Assembly: GCF_900631955.1 (NCBI RefSeq)
Contig: NZ_UZWD01000023.1
Span: 124,001-188,000, forward strand
Direction of reading: 5' to 3'
Origin: Devosia equisanguinis
Lineage (GTDB): Bacteria; Pseudomonadota; Alphaproteobacteria; Rhizobiales; Devosiaceae
Length of the DNA stretch: 64,000 bases
Shown here: one piece after another, positions 1-9,787 of the stretch
Numbering within the stretch: position 1 is the stretch's first letter
Layout of the letters: every line of letters starts with the position of its first letter
Notes under the pieces: generated by a model
Databases searched by the model: none
What the model was told of the DNA's origin: nothing
Seen by the model: the letters and a program-made list of their open reading frames with translations, nothing else
Position numbers and translations under genes: made by a program

Positions 1-355
1 CGCCGGAATTGACCACCTGGAACAGCGAGACCACGCAGACCCCGACGATCAGTGCGGTGATGAGGAAGATCGCGACGACAGGCGCATCTTCCTGATCGGC
101 ATGCTGCCGCAGGAAGCTCGCCGACATCTTGGGGAGGCGCCGAAAGGCCTGGACAAGGTAGGAGGCAAAGAAGGCGATCGCCGAAATCGTCACCGCCCAG
201 CCAGGCACCAGCACCAGGCTGGCCACGGCGACCACGAGGCCTATGGCGATCGAGACATAGAAGGCGTGAAAGCGGCGGCGGACCATATCGGCATCCCGGA
301 AGCACTGGGCGCAAGAGAGCAGGACCATAGGCCGCCTGTCCAGCCCCGGCGGCAT
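1..355 (-). CDS. DUF1345 family membrane protein (partial, N-terminal part)
   Basis: The minus strand is open from an ATG at 355 to the window edge, so the C-terminus is missing. The translation has hydrophobic segments around residues 36-54 and 57-68 and again near 97-112. Between them lies a basic loop containing RQHADQED, the arrangement typical of the DUF1345 (COG4291) predicted membrane proteins, whose function is unknown. Internal ATGs at 328 and 286 are alternative starts; the one at 286 begins MVRRRF and fits the family start better. The gene follows the sugar ABC ATPase by 22 bp and may be its last operon member, but nothing ties it to sugar transport. Confidence 0.6.
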   Translation of the reverse strand, partial: MPPGLDRRPMVLLSCAQCFRDADMVRRRFHAFYVSIAIGLVVAVASLVLVPGWAVTISAIAFFASYLVQAFRRLPKMSASFLRQHADQEDAPVVAIFLITALIVGVCVVSLFQVVNSG

Positions 356-377
356 CGGGGTGTGCAGCACCCCAAGC

Positions 378-1160
378 CTAGATGGCGATGGCGCCGGGGC
401 CGGGTTTGGCGCCGGGCGGCACTTTGCCCATGATGATCATGCCCAAAACCTCGTCCTTGGTGACATCGGAGGTTTTCGCTTCGCCCACGACCTTGCCGTT
501 CTTCATCACCACGACGCGATCGGCCAGATCGAAGACGTCGTGGATGTCGTGGCTGATGAGGAAGATGCCGATCCCCTCGGATTTGAGCTGCTTGATCAGC
601 TCGCCCACCTGCGCGGTTTCCTGCGGCCCCAGGGACGCGGTGGGTTCGTCCATGATCAGAATACGGGCATCGAACAGGATGGCGCGGGCGATGGCGACGG
701 ACTGACGCTGGCCGCCGGAAAGCGCCTTTACCGGTTCCTTGAAGCGGCGGAAATTGGGATTGAGCCGCCCCATGACCTCCCGGGCCCGCGATTCCATCGC
801 CGCATCGTCGAGCGTGCCGAGCGGGGTGATCATCTCGCGCCCGAGGAACAGATTGGCGGCGGCATCGACATTGTCGGCCACGGCCAGCTGCTGATAGACG
901 GTCTCGATCCCATAGGCCTTGGCGTCGCGGGGATTGTTGATCGCGGCGGCCTCGCCATTGATGCGGATATCGCCGCTGTCGCGCTTATAGGCGCCCGAGA
1001 GAATCTTGATCAGCGTCGACTTGCCGGCGCCATTGTGGCCGAGCAGGCCGACGACCTCGCCGCGATGCAGCGAGATGGAGGCGTGATCGACCGCCCGAAT
1101 GCCCCCGAAGGAGATCGAGATGTCGGTCATTTCGACGAGGGGCGTAGTGGTGTCCAGCAT
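378..1160 (-). CDS. xylG: sugar ABC transporter ATP-binding protein (xylose type)
   Basis: A 260-residue ATPase that would energise import of a simple sugar. Walker [10 protein letters not shown] lies at residues 41-49, the Q-loop at about 90, the signature LSGGQ at 147-151, Walker B ILIMDEP at 167-173 and the H-loop His at 204. It has a single ABC domain, as in the FrcA-like ATPases of rhizobia, whereas E. coli XylG carries two; this is normal for the order. The start is supported by AGGAG eight bases upstream. It lies 11 bp after the permease gene in the same operon. Xylose is inferred from the binding protein and permease, not from this subunit. Confidence 0.85.
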   Translation of the reverse strand: MLDTTTPLVEMTDISISFGGIRAVDHASISLHRGEVVGLLGHNGAGKSTLIKILSGAYKRDSGDIRINGEAAAINNPRDAKAYGIETVYQQLAVADNVDAAANLFLGREMITPLGTLDDAAMESRAREVMGRLNPNFRRFKEPVKALSGGQRQSVAIARAILFDARILIMDEPTASLGPQETAQVGELIKQLKSEGIGIFLISHDIHDVFDLADRVVVMKNGKVVGEAKTSDVTKDEVLGMIIMGKVPPGAKPGPGAIAI

Positions 1161-1171
1161 GGTTCGGACTC

Positions 1172-2491
1172 CTAATGCTTATTCCGGCGGTAGAGCGTGT
1201 CGAGCCACACCGCGAAGACCAGAACGATACCGACGACAATCGACTGCAGCGGGCTGTCCATGCCCATCAGCACCATGCCCGATTGCAGCGATTGCATGAC
1301 CAACGCGCCAAGAAGCGCCCCGGCAATCGTGCCGACACCGCCGGCCAGCGAGGTGCCGCCGATGACGGCCGCGGCGATGACATAGAGTTCGTCGAGCGTG
1401 CCCAGGGCATTGGTCGCGGCGTTGAGACGGGCGGTGGAAATGGCAGCGGCAATGGCGCACAGACCGCCCATCAGCATGAAAATCTTGACCGTGACCCAGC
1501 GGGTATTGATGCCGGCCAGCTCCGCCGCTTCGGGATTGCCGCCCATGGCATAGACATAGCGGCCGAAGCGGGTGCGGGTGGCGAGGAAGGTCATGGCGAC
1601 GCCGACGCCCAGCGCGATCAGCACCGGCACGGCAATGCCGTGGGCGATGAACAATCCGGAATCGGGAATGGCGAGATTGTTCGCCCGGGCATAAGTTTCG
1701 GCGATGCGCACCGGCCAGGGATAGGCATTGGCCACCCAGACCGCGGCGATGGTGATGCCGCAGCCGATGACGGCCAGCACGGCCTCGGCCCAGACCGGAC
1801 GCTGCGGGAAGTTAAAGCGTTCGCGCTGGCGGCGGCCGAAATAGAGGCCGGCGACAATGGCGGCGCAGGCGATGACCGCGACGACCCAGCTCCAGAAGGC
1901 CCCGATCGAGCCGGCCGGGCCACCACCCATCAGCTGGAAGGTCGAATCCATCGGCGCCACGGTGCGGCCAGCGGTGAACCACCAAGCGACACCGCGCCAG
2001 ACGAGATAACCGCCCAGCGTCACGATGAAGGAGGGGATGCGCAGAAAGGCGATGATGCTGCCCTGCAGCGCGCCGATGCCCACGCCCACCACCAGACCCG
2101 CGGCTAGCGAGAGCACCCAGATCAGCGGGTGGCCGAGGCCAAGGCCCAGGTGAACGGGCAGGATCTCGGTTTGCATGATCCCCATGACCATGCCCACCAG
2201 CCCCAGGATCGAACCGACGGAAAGGTCGATATTGCGGGTGACGATAATCAGCACCATGCCGGTAACAAGCACGGCGACGGACGCGGTCTGGACCGACAGA
2301 TTCCACAGATTGCGCGGGGTGAGGAAAAGCCCGTCCGAGAAAATGTTGAAGGCGATCCAGATGATGGCAAGCGCCCCGATCATGCCGAGCTGACGGGTAT
2401 CCAGCTCCGTCGAGGCGAGAAAGCGCTGCAACGGATTGCGCATGAGGGCGCTGGGATGCGCCGGGCTGGTTTGGGCTGAATGTTCTGCCAT
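1172..2491 (-). CDS. xylH: sugar ABC transporter permease (XylH-like)
   Basis: A 439-residue polytopic inner-membrane protein of the BPD_transp_2 family. The N-terminal core carries [12 protein letters not shown] (near residues 87-98) and the C-terminal core carries the cytoplasmic [12 protein letters not shown] loop that contacts the ATPase. A long insertion with extra hydrophobic segments between about residues 200 and 270 distinguishes XylH-type xylose permeases from the shorter ribose and fructose permeases. It lies between the binding protein and ATPase genes. The start has GGGG ten bases upstream. The substrate is inferred from this architecture and from the neighbouring XylF. Confidence 0.85.
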   Translation of the reverse strand: MAEHSAQTSPAHPSALMRNPLQRFLASTELDTRQLGMIGALAIIWIAFNIFSDGLFLTPRNLWNLSVQTASVAVLVTGMVLIIVTRNIDLSVGSILGLVGMVMGIMQTEILPVHLGLGLGHPLIWVLSLAAGLVVGVGIGALQGSIIAFLRIPSFIVTLGGYLVWRGVAWWFTAGRTVAPMDSTFQLMGGGPAGSIGAFWSWVVAVIACAAIVAGLYFGRRQRERFNFPQRPVWAEAVLAVIGCGITIAAVWVANAYPWPVRIAETYARANNLAIPDSGLFIAHGIAVPVLIALGVGVAMTFLATRTRFGRYVYAMGGNPEAAELAGINTRWVTVKIFMLMGGLCAIAAAISTARLNAATNALGTLDELYVIAAAVIGGTSLAGGVGTIAGALLGALVMQSLQSGMVLMGMDSPLQSIVVGIVLVFAVWLDTLYRRNKH

Positions 2492-2595
2492 GACTTTACC
2501 CCGGGGGATGACACTCCGGAGACCCGGGGCCCGTAGCCCTTACACCGGTCCGCCGGCGCAGGCTACGTGTTGCCGCGATCACCTGGTTGAAACGA

Positions 2596-3630
2596 TCAGT
2601 TGCAGGCGGCAACGGTTCCCACTGGCACGCCAAGACAGACGACCTCCTTCGAGACCCAGCCGGCATCGATAACCAGGTTGAGATTGTCGCGCGTAATGGC
2701 GACCGGCTCGATGAAGAAGGCGTTCATTTCCACCCCCTTGGGGCCATCGGCAAAGGGCACAGTCCCTTCGATTTCGTCCATGCGCTTGCCGCCTGCAAGC
2801 TCGATGGCGACGAGCGCGGCCTTCTTGCCCAGTTCGCGCGCATCCTTCCACACCGACACGGTCTGCGTGCCGAGGGCGATGCGGTTGAGGGCGGCGTGAT
2901 CGCCATCCTGTCCCGAAACCGGCACCGCACCAGCCAGACCCTGCGCCGCCAGCGCCGCTATGGCGCCACCGGCAGTGCCGTCATTGGAGGCAACGACGGC
3001 ATCGACCTCGTTATTGTTGGCGGTCAGGAACTGCTCCATGGTCGACTGGGCGACTTCGGGGTTCCAGTTATCGGTATAGGCCTCGCCCACATTGTGGATT
3101 CGCCCCTCAGCAATGGCGCCCTCAAGCACCTCCATCTGCCCCTGGAACAGGAAGTCGGCATTGGGGTCGCCGGAATTGCCCTTGATGAAGACGTAATTGC
3201 CCTCCGGCTGCAGCGCCATGACGCCGGCCGCCTGCAGACGCCCCACTTCGCGGTTGTCGAAGGAGAGATAGAAGGCGTCGGGATTTTCGATCAGGCGATC
3301 ATAGCCGATGACGGGAATGCCTTCGGCAACAGCGGCCGCAACCGCGGGTCCGACGGCATCATTATCCTGAGCCAGGACGATGATCACGTCCGCTCCCTGG
3401 CTGATGAGGCTTTCGATATCGGTAAGCTGCTTGGCGGCGGAGGACTGCGCGTCGGACGATATGTAGCGGGCGCCGTTGGCTTCGAGCATGCCTTTTATCG
3501 CGGCTTCATCGGTCTTCCAGCGTTCTTCCTGGAAATTGTTCCAGCTGATCCCCACAATCACCTGGTCCTGCGCGATCACAGTACCGGACAAGACCGGCGC
3601 CGCCAGAAGGGCCGCAGCAAACTTGTTCAT
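2596..3630 (-). CDS. xylF: D-xylose ABC transporter substrate-binding protein
   Basis: A periplasmic sugar-binding protein of 344 residues. The ATG at 3630 is chosen because GGGGAGAAGAGG precedes it and it opens a clean signal peptide ([20 protein letters not shown], cleavage near residue 20). The frame is open further upstream, to 3744, but that extension is arginine-rich and would mask the signal. Segments such as [26 protein letters not shown] and VSGQDGD match the ribose/xylose-binding (Peripla_BP_4) fold and resemble E. coli XylF closely. First gene of the importer operon, divergent from the ROK regulator at 3848. Confidence 0.9.
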   Translation of the reverse strand: MNKFAAALLAAPVLSGTVIAQDQVIVGISWNNFQEERWKTDEAAIKGMLEANGARYISSDAQSSAAKQLTDIESLISQGADVIIVLAQDNDAVGPAVAAAVAEGIPVIGYDRLIENPDAFYLSFDNREVGRLQAAGVMALQPEGNYVFIKGNSGDPNADFLFQGQMEVLEGAIAEGRIHNVGEAYTDNWNPEVAQSTMEQFLTANNNEVDAVVASNDGTAGGAIAALAAQGLAGAVPVSGQDGDHAALNRIALGTQTVSVWKDARELGKKAALVAIELAGGKRMDEIEGTVPFADGPKGVEMNAFFIEPVAITRDNLNLVIDAGWVSKEVVCLGVPVGTVAACN

Positions 3631-3847
3631 ACCTCTTCTCCCCATTGGCAAATCCCTACCCGAATTGCCGCGAGGTGAGAACCTCCCACTGCCCTTTGCC
3701 ATGAAAACCGCGGTCAATTTCCGCTGCGTTTGAGGCGCCGTCACCGCTGAGCAGTGTCAACACCATTTGCGGGGCGCAATGCACTAAGTCATTGCTTTGC
3801 TTTCGGCCCTTGGCCAAGGTGGCACGTTCAATCAAGGAGTGACCTGC
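3631..3847. promoter_or_regulatory. divergent promoter region between xylF and ROK regulator
   Basis: A 217-bp spacer between two divergent genes, which must hold both promoters. Two short inverted repeats are visible: GAGGT-GAGA-ACCTC at 3672-3685 and TTGCG-GGG-CGCAA at 3767-3779. ROK repressors bind palindromes in such spacers, so these are candidate operators, but neither resembles a known XylR site well enough to name. No convincing -35/-10 pair was identified. Confidence 0.35.
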
Positions 3848-5089
3848 TTGACGCGCACGGTCAGCGACAGCGACAGCGTCCGGCGGCAAAACCGAGGACT
3901 GGTTCTGGGCGCCCTCAGGGTGAACGGCGCCCAGTCGCGCACCGCGCTCGCCAGCCTCACTGGCCTCAGCCACGCCAGCATCACCGCCATTACCCAGGAC
4001 CTTATGGCCCAGGGCCTGATGCGCGAACTGCCGGCGGAAAAGCCTGACGGGCGCAGCCGTGGCCGACCCGCCGTGCTCGTCGATTTCGTGCGCACGGCCG
4101 CCTATGCGGCGCTGTTCGAAATTGACGTCAATCGCCTGCGCCTGTCGCTGGTGGATTATGGCGGCGTGCTGGTGGACCGGGTGGAATCCGATATCGGACC
4201 CACGACATTCGCGGCCACCTCCCCGACGCAATTGCTGACCGAGAGGCTGGCGGTGCTGGCCAGCCGCAATCCCGCCAGCGCGCCACGGCTGCGCCGCATC
4301 GCCATTTCGGTGCAGGGCATTCTCGATCGCGAGGGATGCCGGCTCAAATGGTCGCCCATTGCAAGGCTGGCCGACACGCCTTTCGCAGCCGAGCTGGCGG
4401 AAGAAACCGGCATCCCGGTGACCCTGCACAAGCGCGGGCGGCTTCTGGCGGAGGGCGTGCGCTGGCTTGATCCGGACCTACACGAGGCCAGCGTCGCCAC
4501 GGTATTCGTCGGCTCGACCGTGGGCATGGGGGTGACGTTCAAAGGGCAAATCCTGGGCCGCGACGATGGCGGCGCCACCGAGTTCGGTCACATGAACCAC
4601 GCGCCCAATGGGGCGCTCTGCCGCTGCGGCATGCGGGGGTGCATCGAAGCCTATGCCGCCGATTATGGCGTGCTGCGCACGGCTTATTCCGTGCCCGAAA
4701 GTGCAGCCCCTGCCCCGGCGGTGCCGGCTGAGCAGTATCGCGCGCTGATGCAGAGGGCCGAGGCCGGCGACCGGGCCGCGGCGCATGCCTTCAATCTGGC
4801 CGGGCGCGCCATCGGCTATGGGCTGAGCCGCATGCTGGCCATCTACGACCCTTCGCACATCCTGATCGTCGGTCCCGGCGCACAGGCGCTGGAGCTGATG
4901 CGCAGCGAAATCAACCAGGCGCTGGGCAATTCGCTGGTCGGCAAGATCAATGGCAATCCCAGCATCGTCGCGCATCGCGACGAGCGCGAACCCGTCTTTC
5001 GCGGCCTGATGATGAAGACGCTCGACAATATCGACCAGTCCGAATTTGCGCGCCTGGCCAGCGGCGAACGCGCCGGCAAGGCAGCGTGA
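3848..5089 (+). CDS. ROK family transcriptional regulator (XylR-type)
   Basis: A 413-residue regulator with an N-terminal winged helix-turn-helix (about residues 15-70) and a sugar-kinase-like ROK domain. The ROK zinc site CRCGMRGC is present, followed by IEAYA. The start is a TTG at 3848: AAGGAG at 3834-3839 sits eight bases before it, whereas the upstream ATG at 3797 has no ribosome binding site. The kinase-type ATP motif is not intact, as expected for a repressor. Divergence from xylFHG suggests it represses that operon until sugar binds; this is inferred from position. Confidence 0.85.
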   Translation: MTRTVSDSDSVRRQNRGLVLGALRVNGAQSRTALASLTGLSHASITAITQDLMAQGLMRELPAEKPDGRSRGRPAVLVDFVRTAAYAALFEIDVNRLRLSLVDYGGVLVDRVESDIGPTTFAATSPTQLLTERLAVLASRNPASAPRLRRIAISVQGILDREGCRLKWSPIARLADTPFAAELAEETGIPVTLHKRGRLLAEGVRWLDPDLHEASVATVFVGSTVGMGVTFKGQILGRDDGGATEFGHMNHAPNGALCRCGMRGCIEAYAADYGVLRTAYSVPESAAPAPAVPAEQYRALMQRAEAGDRAAAHAFNLAGRAIGYGLSRMLAIYDPSHILIVGPGAQALELMRSEINQALGNSLVGKINGNPSIVAHRDEREPVFRGLMMKTLDNIDQSEFARLASGERAGKAA

Positions 5090-5101
5090 CTGGATCTTGC
5101 G

Positions 5102-6988
5102 CTAGTATTTCAGCCAGGCGTGCAGCTCATCGGCCAGCTCCGCCGGCTCGTGATCGGCGCCGTGCAGGACCAGTTCGGGATTGTCCGGCGCCTCGAAGGG
5201 CGAGTCGATGCCGGTGAAATTCTTGATCTCGCCGGCGCGGGCGCGCTTGTAGAGCCCCTTGGGATCGCGAGCCTCGCAGACCGCCAGCGGGGTATCGACA
5301 TAAACCTCGACGAAGTCGATATCGCCGGCGATCTCGCGCGCTAGCCGGCGCTCGTTCTCGAATGGGGAGATAAAGGAAACCAGCACAATCAGCCCGGCAT
5401 CGGCCATCAGCTTGGCCACTTCGGCGACACGGCGAATGTTTTCGACGCGCGCCGCCTCGGTAAAGCCGAGATCGCGGTTGAGGCCATGGCGAACATTGTC
5501 GCCATCGAGAATATAGGCGTGTTTGCCCTCGGCGGTGAGCCGCTTTTCGAGCAGATTGGCGATGGACGACTTGCCGGACCCTGAAAGACCGGTGAACCAG
5601 ACGATGCGTGGCGTCTGGCCTTTCATCTGGGCGCGCACCTGCCGGTTCACGTCGAAGGACTGATAGGTGAGGTTCTGCGCCCGGCGCAGGCCGAACTCGA
5701 TGGTCCCTGCCCCCAGCGTCGCATTCGACAGCCGGTCGATCAGGATAAAGCCACCAGTCCCTGCATTCTCGCCATAGGGATCGAAAGCAATGGGCCGATC
5801 TGTGGCAATGGTCACCGTGCCGACCTCGTTGAGATCGAGCTTGTTGGCAGCCGCCTGCTCCAAAGTGTTGACGTTGGTGCGGAATTTGATGTCGGTGATC
5901 GAGGCCGGAACGGTCTGCGTGCCGAGCTTGAGGAGGTAGGAGCGGCCCTGAAAGGCCGGCTCGTCATGCATCCAGACCAGGCGGGCCTGGAACTGGTTGG
6001 AAAATTCCGGCGTCTGGCCGGGATGAGCGAGCACATCGCCGCGCGACACGTCCACTTCCCGGTCCAGCACCAGCGTCACGGCCTCGCCCGCAATGGCGCG
6101 ATCCAGGGCGCCGTCCAGCGTGACGATGCGCGCGATCTGGGCTGGTTTGCGGGAAGCGGCGATCAGCACCTCATCGCCGACGCGCACGCTGCCCGAAGCG
6201 ACGGTGCCAGAAAATCCGCGGAAATCGAGATCGGGGCGATTGACCCATTGCACCGGGAAACGGAACGGTTTGGCAACGCGGTCCTCGCCCACGGCGATGG
6301 TTTCGAGATAGGGCACCAGCGCCGAGCCGGTAAACCAGGGCGTACGGGCGCTGGGTTTGAGGATATTGTCGCCGCGCAGGGCCGATACCGGCACGGCGGC
6401 GAGTGTCTTGAATCCCAGCGGCGCGGCAAAGGCCTGGTAGTCAGCCACGATGCGATCGAACACCGCCTGATCGTAATCGACGAGATCGATCTTGTTGACC
6501 ACCAGCACCACATGCTTCACCCCGATCAGCGACAGGATGAAGGAGTGCCGCCGCGTCTGCGTCAGCACGCCCTTGCGCGCGTCGATCAGCACCAGCGCCA
6601 GATCGGCATTGGAAGCGCCGGTGGCCATATTGCGGGTATATTGCTCGTGACCGGGCGTATCGGCGACGATGAACTTGCGCTTGTCGGTGGAGAAGAAGCG
6701 ATAGGCCACGTCGATGGTGATGCCCTGCTCCCGCTCGGCTGAAAGTCCATCGACCAGCAGCGAGAAATCGATGCCTTCGTCGCCGACGATACGGTTGTGG
6801 CTTTCCTTCTTCAGGCTGGCCAGCTGGTCATCGAGCACCATCTGGCTGTCATAGAGCAGCCGGCCGATGAGGGTGGACTTGCCGTCATCGACGCTGCCGC
6901 AGGTGAGAAAGCGCAGCAACGACTTTTCGGTCTGTTGCGCCAGCCAGAGATCGAGATCGGTATCGGGGGTGGCCATGGCGAGGGACAT
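5102..6988 (-). CDS. cysNC: bifunctional sulfate adenylyltransferase subunit 1 / adenylylsulfate kinase
   Basis: A 628-residue fusion. The N-terminal GTPase half (CysN) drives ATP sulfurylase: G1 GSVDDGKST at 31-39, DTPGHEQY at 110-117 and NKID at 165-168. The C-terminal half is an APS kinase (CysC) starting near 459, with Walker [10 protein letters not shown] at about 467-475. Together with CysD it makes APS and then PAPS from sulfate. It follows cysD by one base, so translation is probably coupled. Such fusions are usual in rhizobia, where the nodulation copy is NodQ. No cysH or sulfite reductase gene is nearby. Confidence 0.95.
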   Translation of the reverse strand: MSLAMATPDTDLDLWLAQQTEKSLLRFLTCGSVDDGKSTLIGRLLYDSQMVLDDQLASLKKESHNRIVGDEGIDFSLLVDGLSAEREQGITIDVAYRFFSTDKRKFIVADTPGHEQYTRNMATGASNADLALVLIDARKGVLTQTRRHSFILSLIGVKHVVLVVNKIDLVDYDQAVFDRIVADYQAFAAPLGFKTLAAVPVSALRGDNILKPSARTPWFTGSALVPYLETIAVGEDRVAKPFRFPVQWVNRPDLDFRGFSGTVASGSVRVGDEVLIAASRKPAQIARIVTLDGALDRAIAGEAVTLVLDREVDVSRGDVLAHPGQTPEFSNQFQARLVWMHDEPAFQGRSYLLKLGTQTVPASITDIKFRTNVNTLEQAAANKLDLNEVGTVTIATDRPIAFDPYGENAGTGGFILIDRLSNATLGAGTIEFGLRRAQNLTYQSFDVNRQVRAQMKGQTPRIVWFTGLSGSGKSSIANLLEKRLTAEGKHAYILDGDNVRHGLNRDLGFTEAARVENIRRVAEVAKLMADAGLIVLVSFISPFENERRLAREIAGDIDFVEVYVDTPLAVCEARDPKGLYKRARAGEIKNFTGIDSPFEAPDNPELVLHGADHEPAELADELHAWLKY

Positions 6989-6989
6989 C

Positions 6990-7907
6990 TCAGAAATAGC
7001 CTTCCTGTTTCTTCTTTTCCATCGAGCCGACGGAGTCGCTGTCGATCAGACGTCCTTCGCGCTCCGAGGTGCGGCTGGCCTGCATTTCCATGATGATCGA
7101 GGGCAGATCGCCGGCATTGGAGCGGATGGCGCCGGTCAGCGGATAACACCCCAGCGTCCGGAAGCGCACCATTTCCTGGCGCGGGGTCTCGCCCGGCTGC
7201 AGCGGCAGCCGATCATCGTCGACCATGATCAGCGTGCCGGACCGTTCCACCACCGGCCGCGACTGGGCGAAGTAAAGGGGCACGATGGGGATGTTCTGCG
7301 AATAGATATAGGTCCAGACGTCGAGCTCGGTCCAATTGGAGATCGGGAAGACGCGCATGCTCTCGCCCGGATTGAGCCGCGTGTTGAAGGTGCGCCAGAG
7401 TTCGGGCCGCTGGTTCTTGGGGTCCCAGGCATGGCTGGCATTGCGGTGGGAAAAGATTCGCTCCTTGGCGCGGGACTTTTCCTCGTCGCGACGGGCGCCG
7501 CCAATGGCCGCATCGTAGCGGCCGGCATTGAGGGCCTGGCGCAGGGCCGCGGTCTTCATGATGTCGGTATAGCGCGAAGAGCCGTGATCGAACGGGTTGA
7601 TGCCGTCGCGCCGGCCCTCCTCATTGGTATGCCTGATAAGCTCGAAGCCGTATTGCTCGGCCATGCGATCGCGGAAGGCGATCATTTCCCGGAACTTCCA
7701 GGTCGTGTCGACATGCAGCAGCGGGAACGGAATCTTGCTGGGAAAGAACGCCTTGCGCGCCAGATGCAGCAGCACGCTCGAATCCTTGCCGACCGAATAC
7801 ATCATCACCGGGCGCTCGAAACTGGCCGCGACCTCGCGGAAGATTTCGATGCTTTCGGCCTCGAGGGCCTCTAAATGGGTCAGCCGGTTCTTGTCCAAGA
7901 TTTCCAC
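6990..7907 (-). CDS. cysD: sulfate adenylyltransferase subunit 2
   Basis: A 305-residue catalytic subunit of ATP sulfurylase, which forms adenylyl sulfate from ATP and sulfate. The PP-loop SVGKDSS lies at residues 38-44, followed by the family block [11 protein letters not shown] and the conserved [14 protein letters not shown] motif. Length and order (cysD then cysNC) match the usual operon. The upstream 286 bp to the tRNA gene must hold the promoter; I saw no recognisable operator there. Confidence 0.95.
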   Translation of the reverse strand: MEILDKNRLTHLEALEAESIEIFREVAASFERPVMMYSVGKDSSVLLHLARKAFFPSKIPFPLLHVDTTWKFREMIAFRDRMAEQYGFELIRHTNEEGRRDGINPFDHGSSRYTDIMKTAALRQALNAGRYDAAIGGARRDEEKSRAKERIFSHRNASHAWDPKNQRPELWRTFNTRLNPGESMRVFPISNWTELDVWTYIYSQNIPIVPLYFAQSRPVVERSGTLIMVDDDRLPLQPGETPRQEMVRFRTLGCYPLTGAIRSNAGDLPSIIMEMQASRTSEREGRLIDSDSVGSMEKKKQEGYF

Positions 7908-8193
7908 ATCCCATAAGGCGCCAAAGTCTGGCGGAACAGGCCTGTTGGGTACGGCGAAGCGCTGGCGGCTTCAAGCCGAAAAGTGCCGGAAACGCTGGGG
8001 TTACAAGGGCTTGAAGCAAAATTGTGCGGCAGCCTCGCCCTTCGCACCAAAGGGCTCCACAGCCTGAGGGAAGCAGGCACCGGGCGATGCGCGAAGCGGC
8101 ACAATGGCGCAAAAATAGTTCCGCGCCCGTCCGCGAACTTCCACAGGGCGCCCCATTGCCCCCACCGCCACACAATGATACACGCCCCCTGCT
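7908..8193. other. intergenic region between cysD and tRNA-Thr
   Basis: A stretch of 286 bp between divergent cysD and tRNA-Thr. It should contain both promoters. I see no coding potential with a ribosome binding site, no strong hairpin and no copy of the TCTAC-N7-GTAGA operator found in the organosulfur locus. TTGCCC at 8157 and GATACA at 8177 could be a weak tRNA promoter, but the spacing is short. Confidence 0.3.
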
Positions 8194-8269
<76 letters not shown>

Positions 8270-8427
8270 CGGAACACCTCAGAAAAAGCAATTGCTTAAC
8301 GAGCATAAGGCCCTAGCGCCGACTGCCCGCAGGTTGCATGCGTGTCGCGTCCAGCTACCCAGCATTTCCGGGCTTTTCTCGACAGTCGCCGCGAATCCAT
8401 GCGACATGGGAGGCATGGGAGGGCTCG

Positions 8428-8574
8428 ATGGTTGAACGACCTGAAATCCAAGAGGTGGCGGGCTTGGAAGTGATCCGACGGGCCGATGGCATGTTCGGCG
8501 TTTATGACAGCGATGGCATACAAAAGTGGCCCTTTGCCACGGCGGCCGAAGCGGTCAAAGCAGCAGAGCTATAG
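8428..8574 (+). CDS. small protein of unknown function (48 aa)
   Basis: A short gene starting at an ATG with GGGAGGG five bases upstream. The frame is open from 8338, but the earlier part has no start signal. The protein begins MVERPEIQEV and has the look of a compact alpha/beta peptide (VIRRADGMFGVYDSDG, then an alanine-rich helix). It is followed eight bases later by another small gene and the two probably form a unit. Not recognised; function unknown. Confidence 0.5.
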   Translation: MVERPEIQEVAGLEVIRRADGMFGVYDSDGIQKWPFATAAEAVKAAEL

Positions 8575-8582
8575 CCACGCAA

Positions 8583-8837
8583 ATGACGACGGACGCCCCC
8601 ACTAAACTGATCGTCTATGTAGCCTTCGTCCGCGACGAGGAAGGTGAGTTGCAGCCGGCGTTTTCCGCGCGCGAGGCACAGTCCGAATCCACTGCCACAC
8701 AACAGGCACGCATGCTCTGGTCTTCAGGCAAGTATGCCGGCGTCCTCGCCTGGTGGCGCTCGGCCGATCTGGTCAATGGCGAGTTCGGAGAGCCAGTGGT
8801 GTTGTTCCAGCAGGGCGAAGTGCCGGAGATGGAATAG
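8583..8837 (+). CDS. hypothetical protein (84 aa)
   Basis: An 84-residue protein starting MTTDAPTKLIVYVAF, placed eight bases after the preceding small gene and ending just before a strong terminator. A beta strand (KLIVYVAFVRD) is followed by a glutamine/alanine-rich helix and a tryptophan pair (LAWWRSAD). An upstream in-frame ATG at 8526 overlaps the previous gene and is less likely. I do not recognise a family. It lies between a tRNA and a phage-type regulator, so it may belong to an integrated remnant, but nothing in it shows that. Confidence 0.55.
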   Translation: MTTDAPTKLIVYVAFVRDEEGELQPAFSAREAQSESTATQQARMLWSSGKYAGVLAWWRSADLVNGEFGEPVVLFQQGEVPEME

Positions 8838-8838
8838 G

Positions 8839-8865
8839 ACGAGCCCGCCAGTGCGGCGGGCTCGT
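8839..8865. terminator. bidirectional hairpin terminator
   Basis: ACGAGCCCGCC (8839-8849) pairs perfectly with GGCGGGCTCGT (8855-8865) around a five-base loop. It sits between convergent genes (ending at 8837 and 8872) and can stop both. T-tracts are short on both sides. Confidence 0.8.
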
Positions 8866-8871
8866 TAAGGA

Positions 8872-9609
8872 TCAGGCTGCTGGTTTGCGCATCTGGCTGG
8901 TCAATAGATCAGGCATCGGCGCCTCGATCATGGCCCTGTAGCTGGTAGCCACAGCTCGGATGATCTTTAACTGGTCGCTCGGATGCCAAACATGTCTGGC
9001 GTCTAGTTGCAGGGTGACAGCTGCCTCAATCTGAATGACGGTGTTGAGCTGATCAGTCGACAGATGGTCACGCACATTGGCATTCCCCGGCAGGCCCCAT
9101 TTCTTTCGAAGCTGGTAGGCACTTCCCCCGAACATTATCTCGTAGATCGCGTCGGTATTGGCAACGTAGTGCGTCCAGTCGCTTGCGCCGTGCGCCTTGT
9201 AAGAATCAGTTGCTGCCACACGTACCGTCTTGCTCCTGCCGCGAGCTTCGGCACGCTCGATAGTCCTGCGGAGAGCTTCCTGCTCCAGCAGGTTGAACGC
9301 CTGAATATAGCGCTCTTTCCAGCGGGCTGCTTCGGCGCCTGTAAAGCCCATCACAAGCAACGAAAACCCGTCCCTAGTCATCTTGAACATGGTCAAAGGC
9401 CGGTTCTGGGCCGTCCGATAAGAGGACTGCTCAAAATTGAGCGCTCTAAATTCTGCAGAGCATTCAAGGTCTTGGATGGCTCGGATGACGTTTCGATGCT
9501 CTTTGCTGAACCTTTGGGCGACATCGAGAGACGTAACGACCGCACGGTCTTCAGAAATCTCGATGAGCTGCATCGCTTCGAACATAGTGAGTTGAGCGGT
9601 ATCTGCCAT
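8872..9609 (-). CDS. Rha family phage regulatory protein
   Basis: A 245-residue protein whose N-terminal half matches the phage Rha (pRha) domain. It has VTSLDVAQRFSKEHRNVIRA at about residues 25-44, then the F...Y...NR spacing and MTRDGFSLLVMGFTG, followed by KERYIQAFNLLE. Rha proteins are encoded by temperate phages and interfere with phage growth in hosts lacking IHF. The C-terminal part (about 130-245) is not recognised; it resembles the DNA-binding appendages that vary between Rha proteins. No other recognisable phage gene is adjacent, so this looks like a prophage remnant or a domesticated regulator. Confidence 0.85.
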   Translation of the reverse strand: MADTAQLTMFEAMQLIEISEDRAVVTSLDVAQRFSKEHRNVIRAIQDLECSAEFRALNFEQSSYRTAQNRPLTMFKMTRDGFSLLVMGFTGAEAARWKERYIQAFNLLEQEALRRTIERAEARGRSKTVRVAATDSYKAHGASDWTHYVANTDAIYEIMFGGSAYQLRKKWGLPGNANVRDHLSTDQLNTVIQIEAAVTLQLDARHVWHPSDQLKIIRAVATSYRAMIEAPMPDLLTSQMRKPAA

Positions 9610-9672
9610 TGGGCACCTCTATGTGATGCCTCGGGGTATTGACCACACCGTCGTTTCCGTTAGAAGGTGCGC

Positions 9673-9742
9673 TTGCTACTGTCCGTCCCCCGAGGACGGG
9701 TTAAACCCGGACCCTTTACGAGAGGGCCGGGTTTTCTATTTC
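9673..9742 (+). ncRNA. candidate small RNA or stand-alone terminator (tandem hairpins)
   Basis: CCGTCC-CCCGA-GGACGG (9683-9699) is followed directly by AAACCCGG (9703-9710) pairing with CCGGGTTT (9727-9734). Inside that second stem, CCCT pairs with AGGG, and TTTTCTATTTCT follows. A weak TTGACC (9639) and TAGAAG (9661), 16 bp apart, lie upstream on the same strand. No plus-strand gene precedes the hairpins, so either they end a short independent RNA or they are a relic terminator. Transcription is inferred. Confidence 0.35.
9703..9740 (+). terminator. Rho-independent terminator
   Basis: An eight-base-pair outer stem (AAACCCGG/CCGGGTTT) encloses a CCCT/AGGG inner stem and is followed by a T-rich tail on the plus strand. 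The gene it would serve is not apparent. Confidence 0.6.
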
Positions 9743-9787
9743 TCACCCTTCGATGATTCAGGTCAAGGGTAGGACACTTTTCCACAC

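Noticed and set aside
3672-3685. Naming GAGGT-GAGA-ACCTC as the ROK operator
   Set aside because: It is a short palindrome in the right place, but there is only one copy and no match to a known site, so it is listed only as a candidate within the divergent region.
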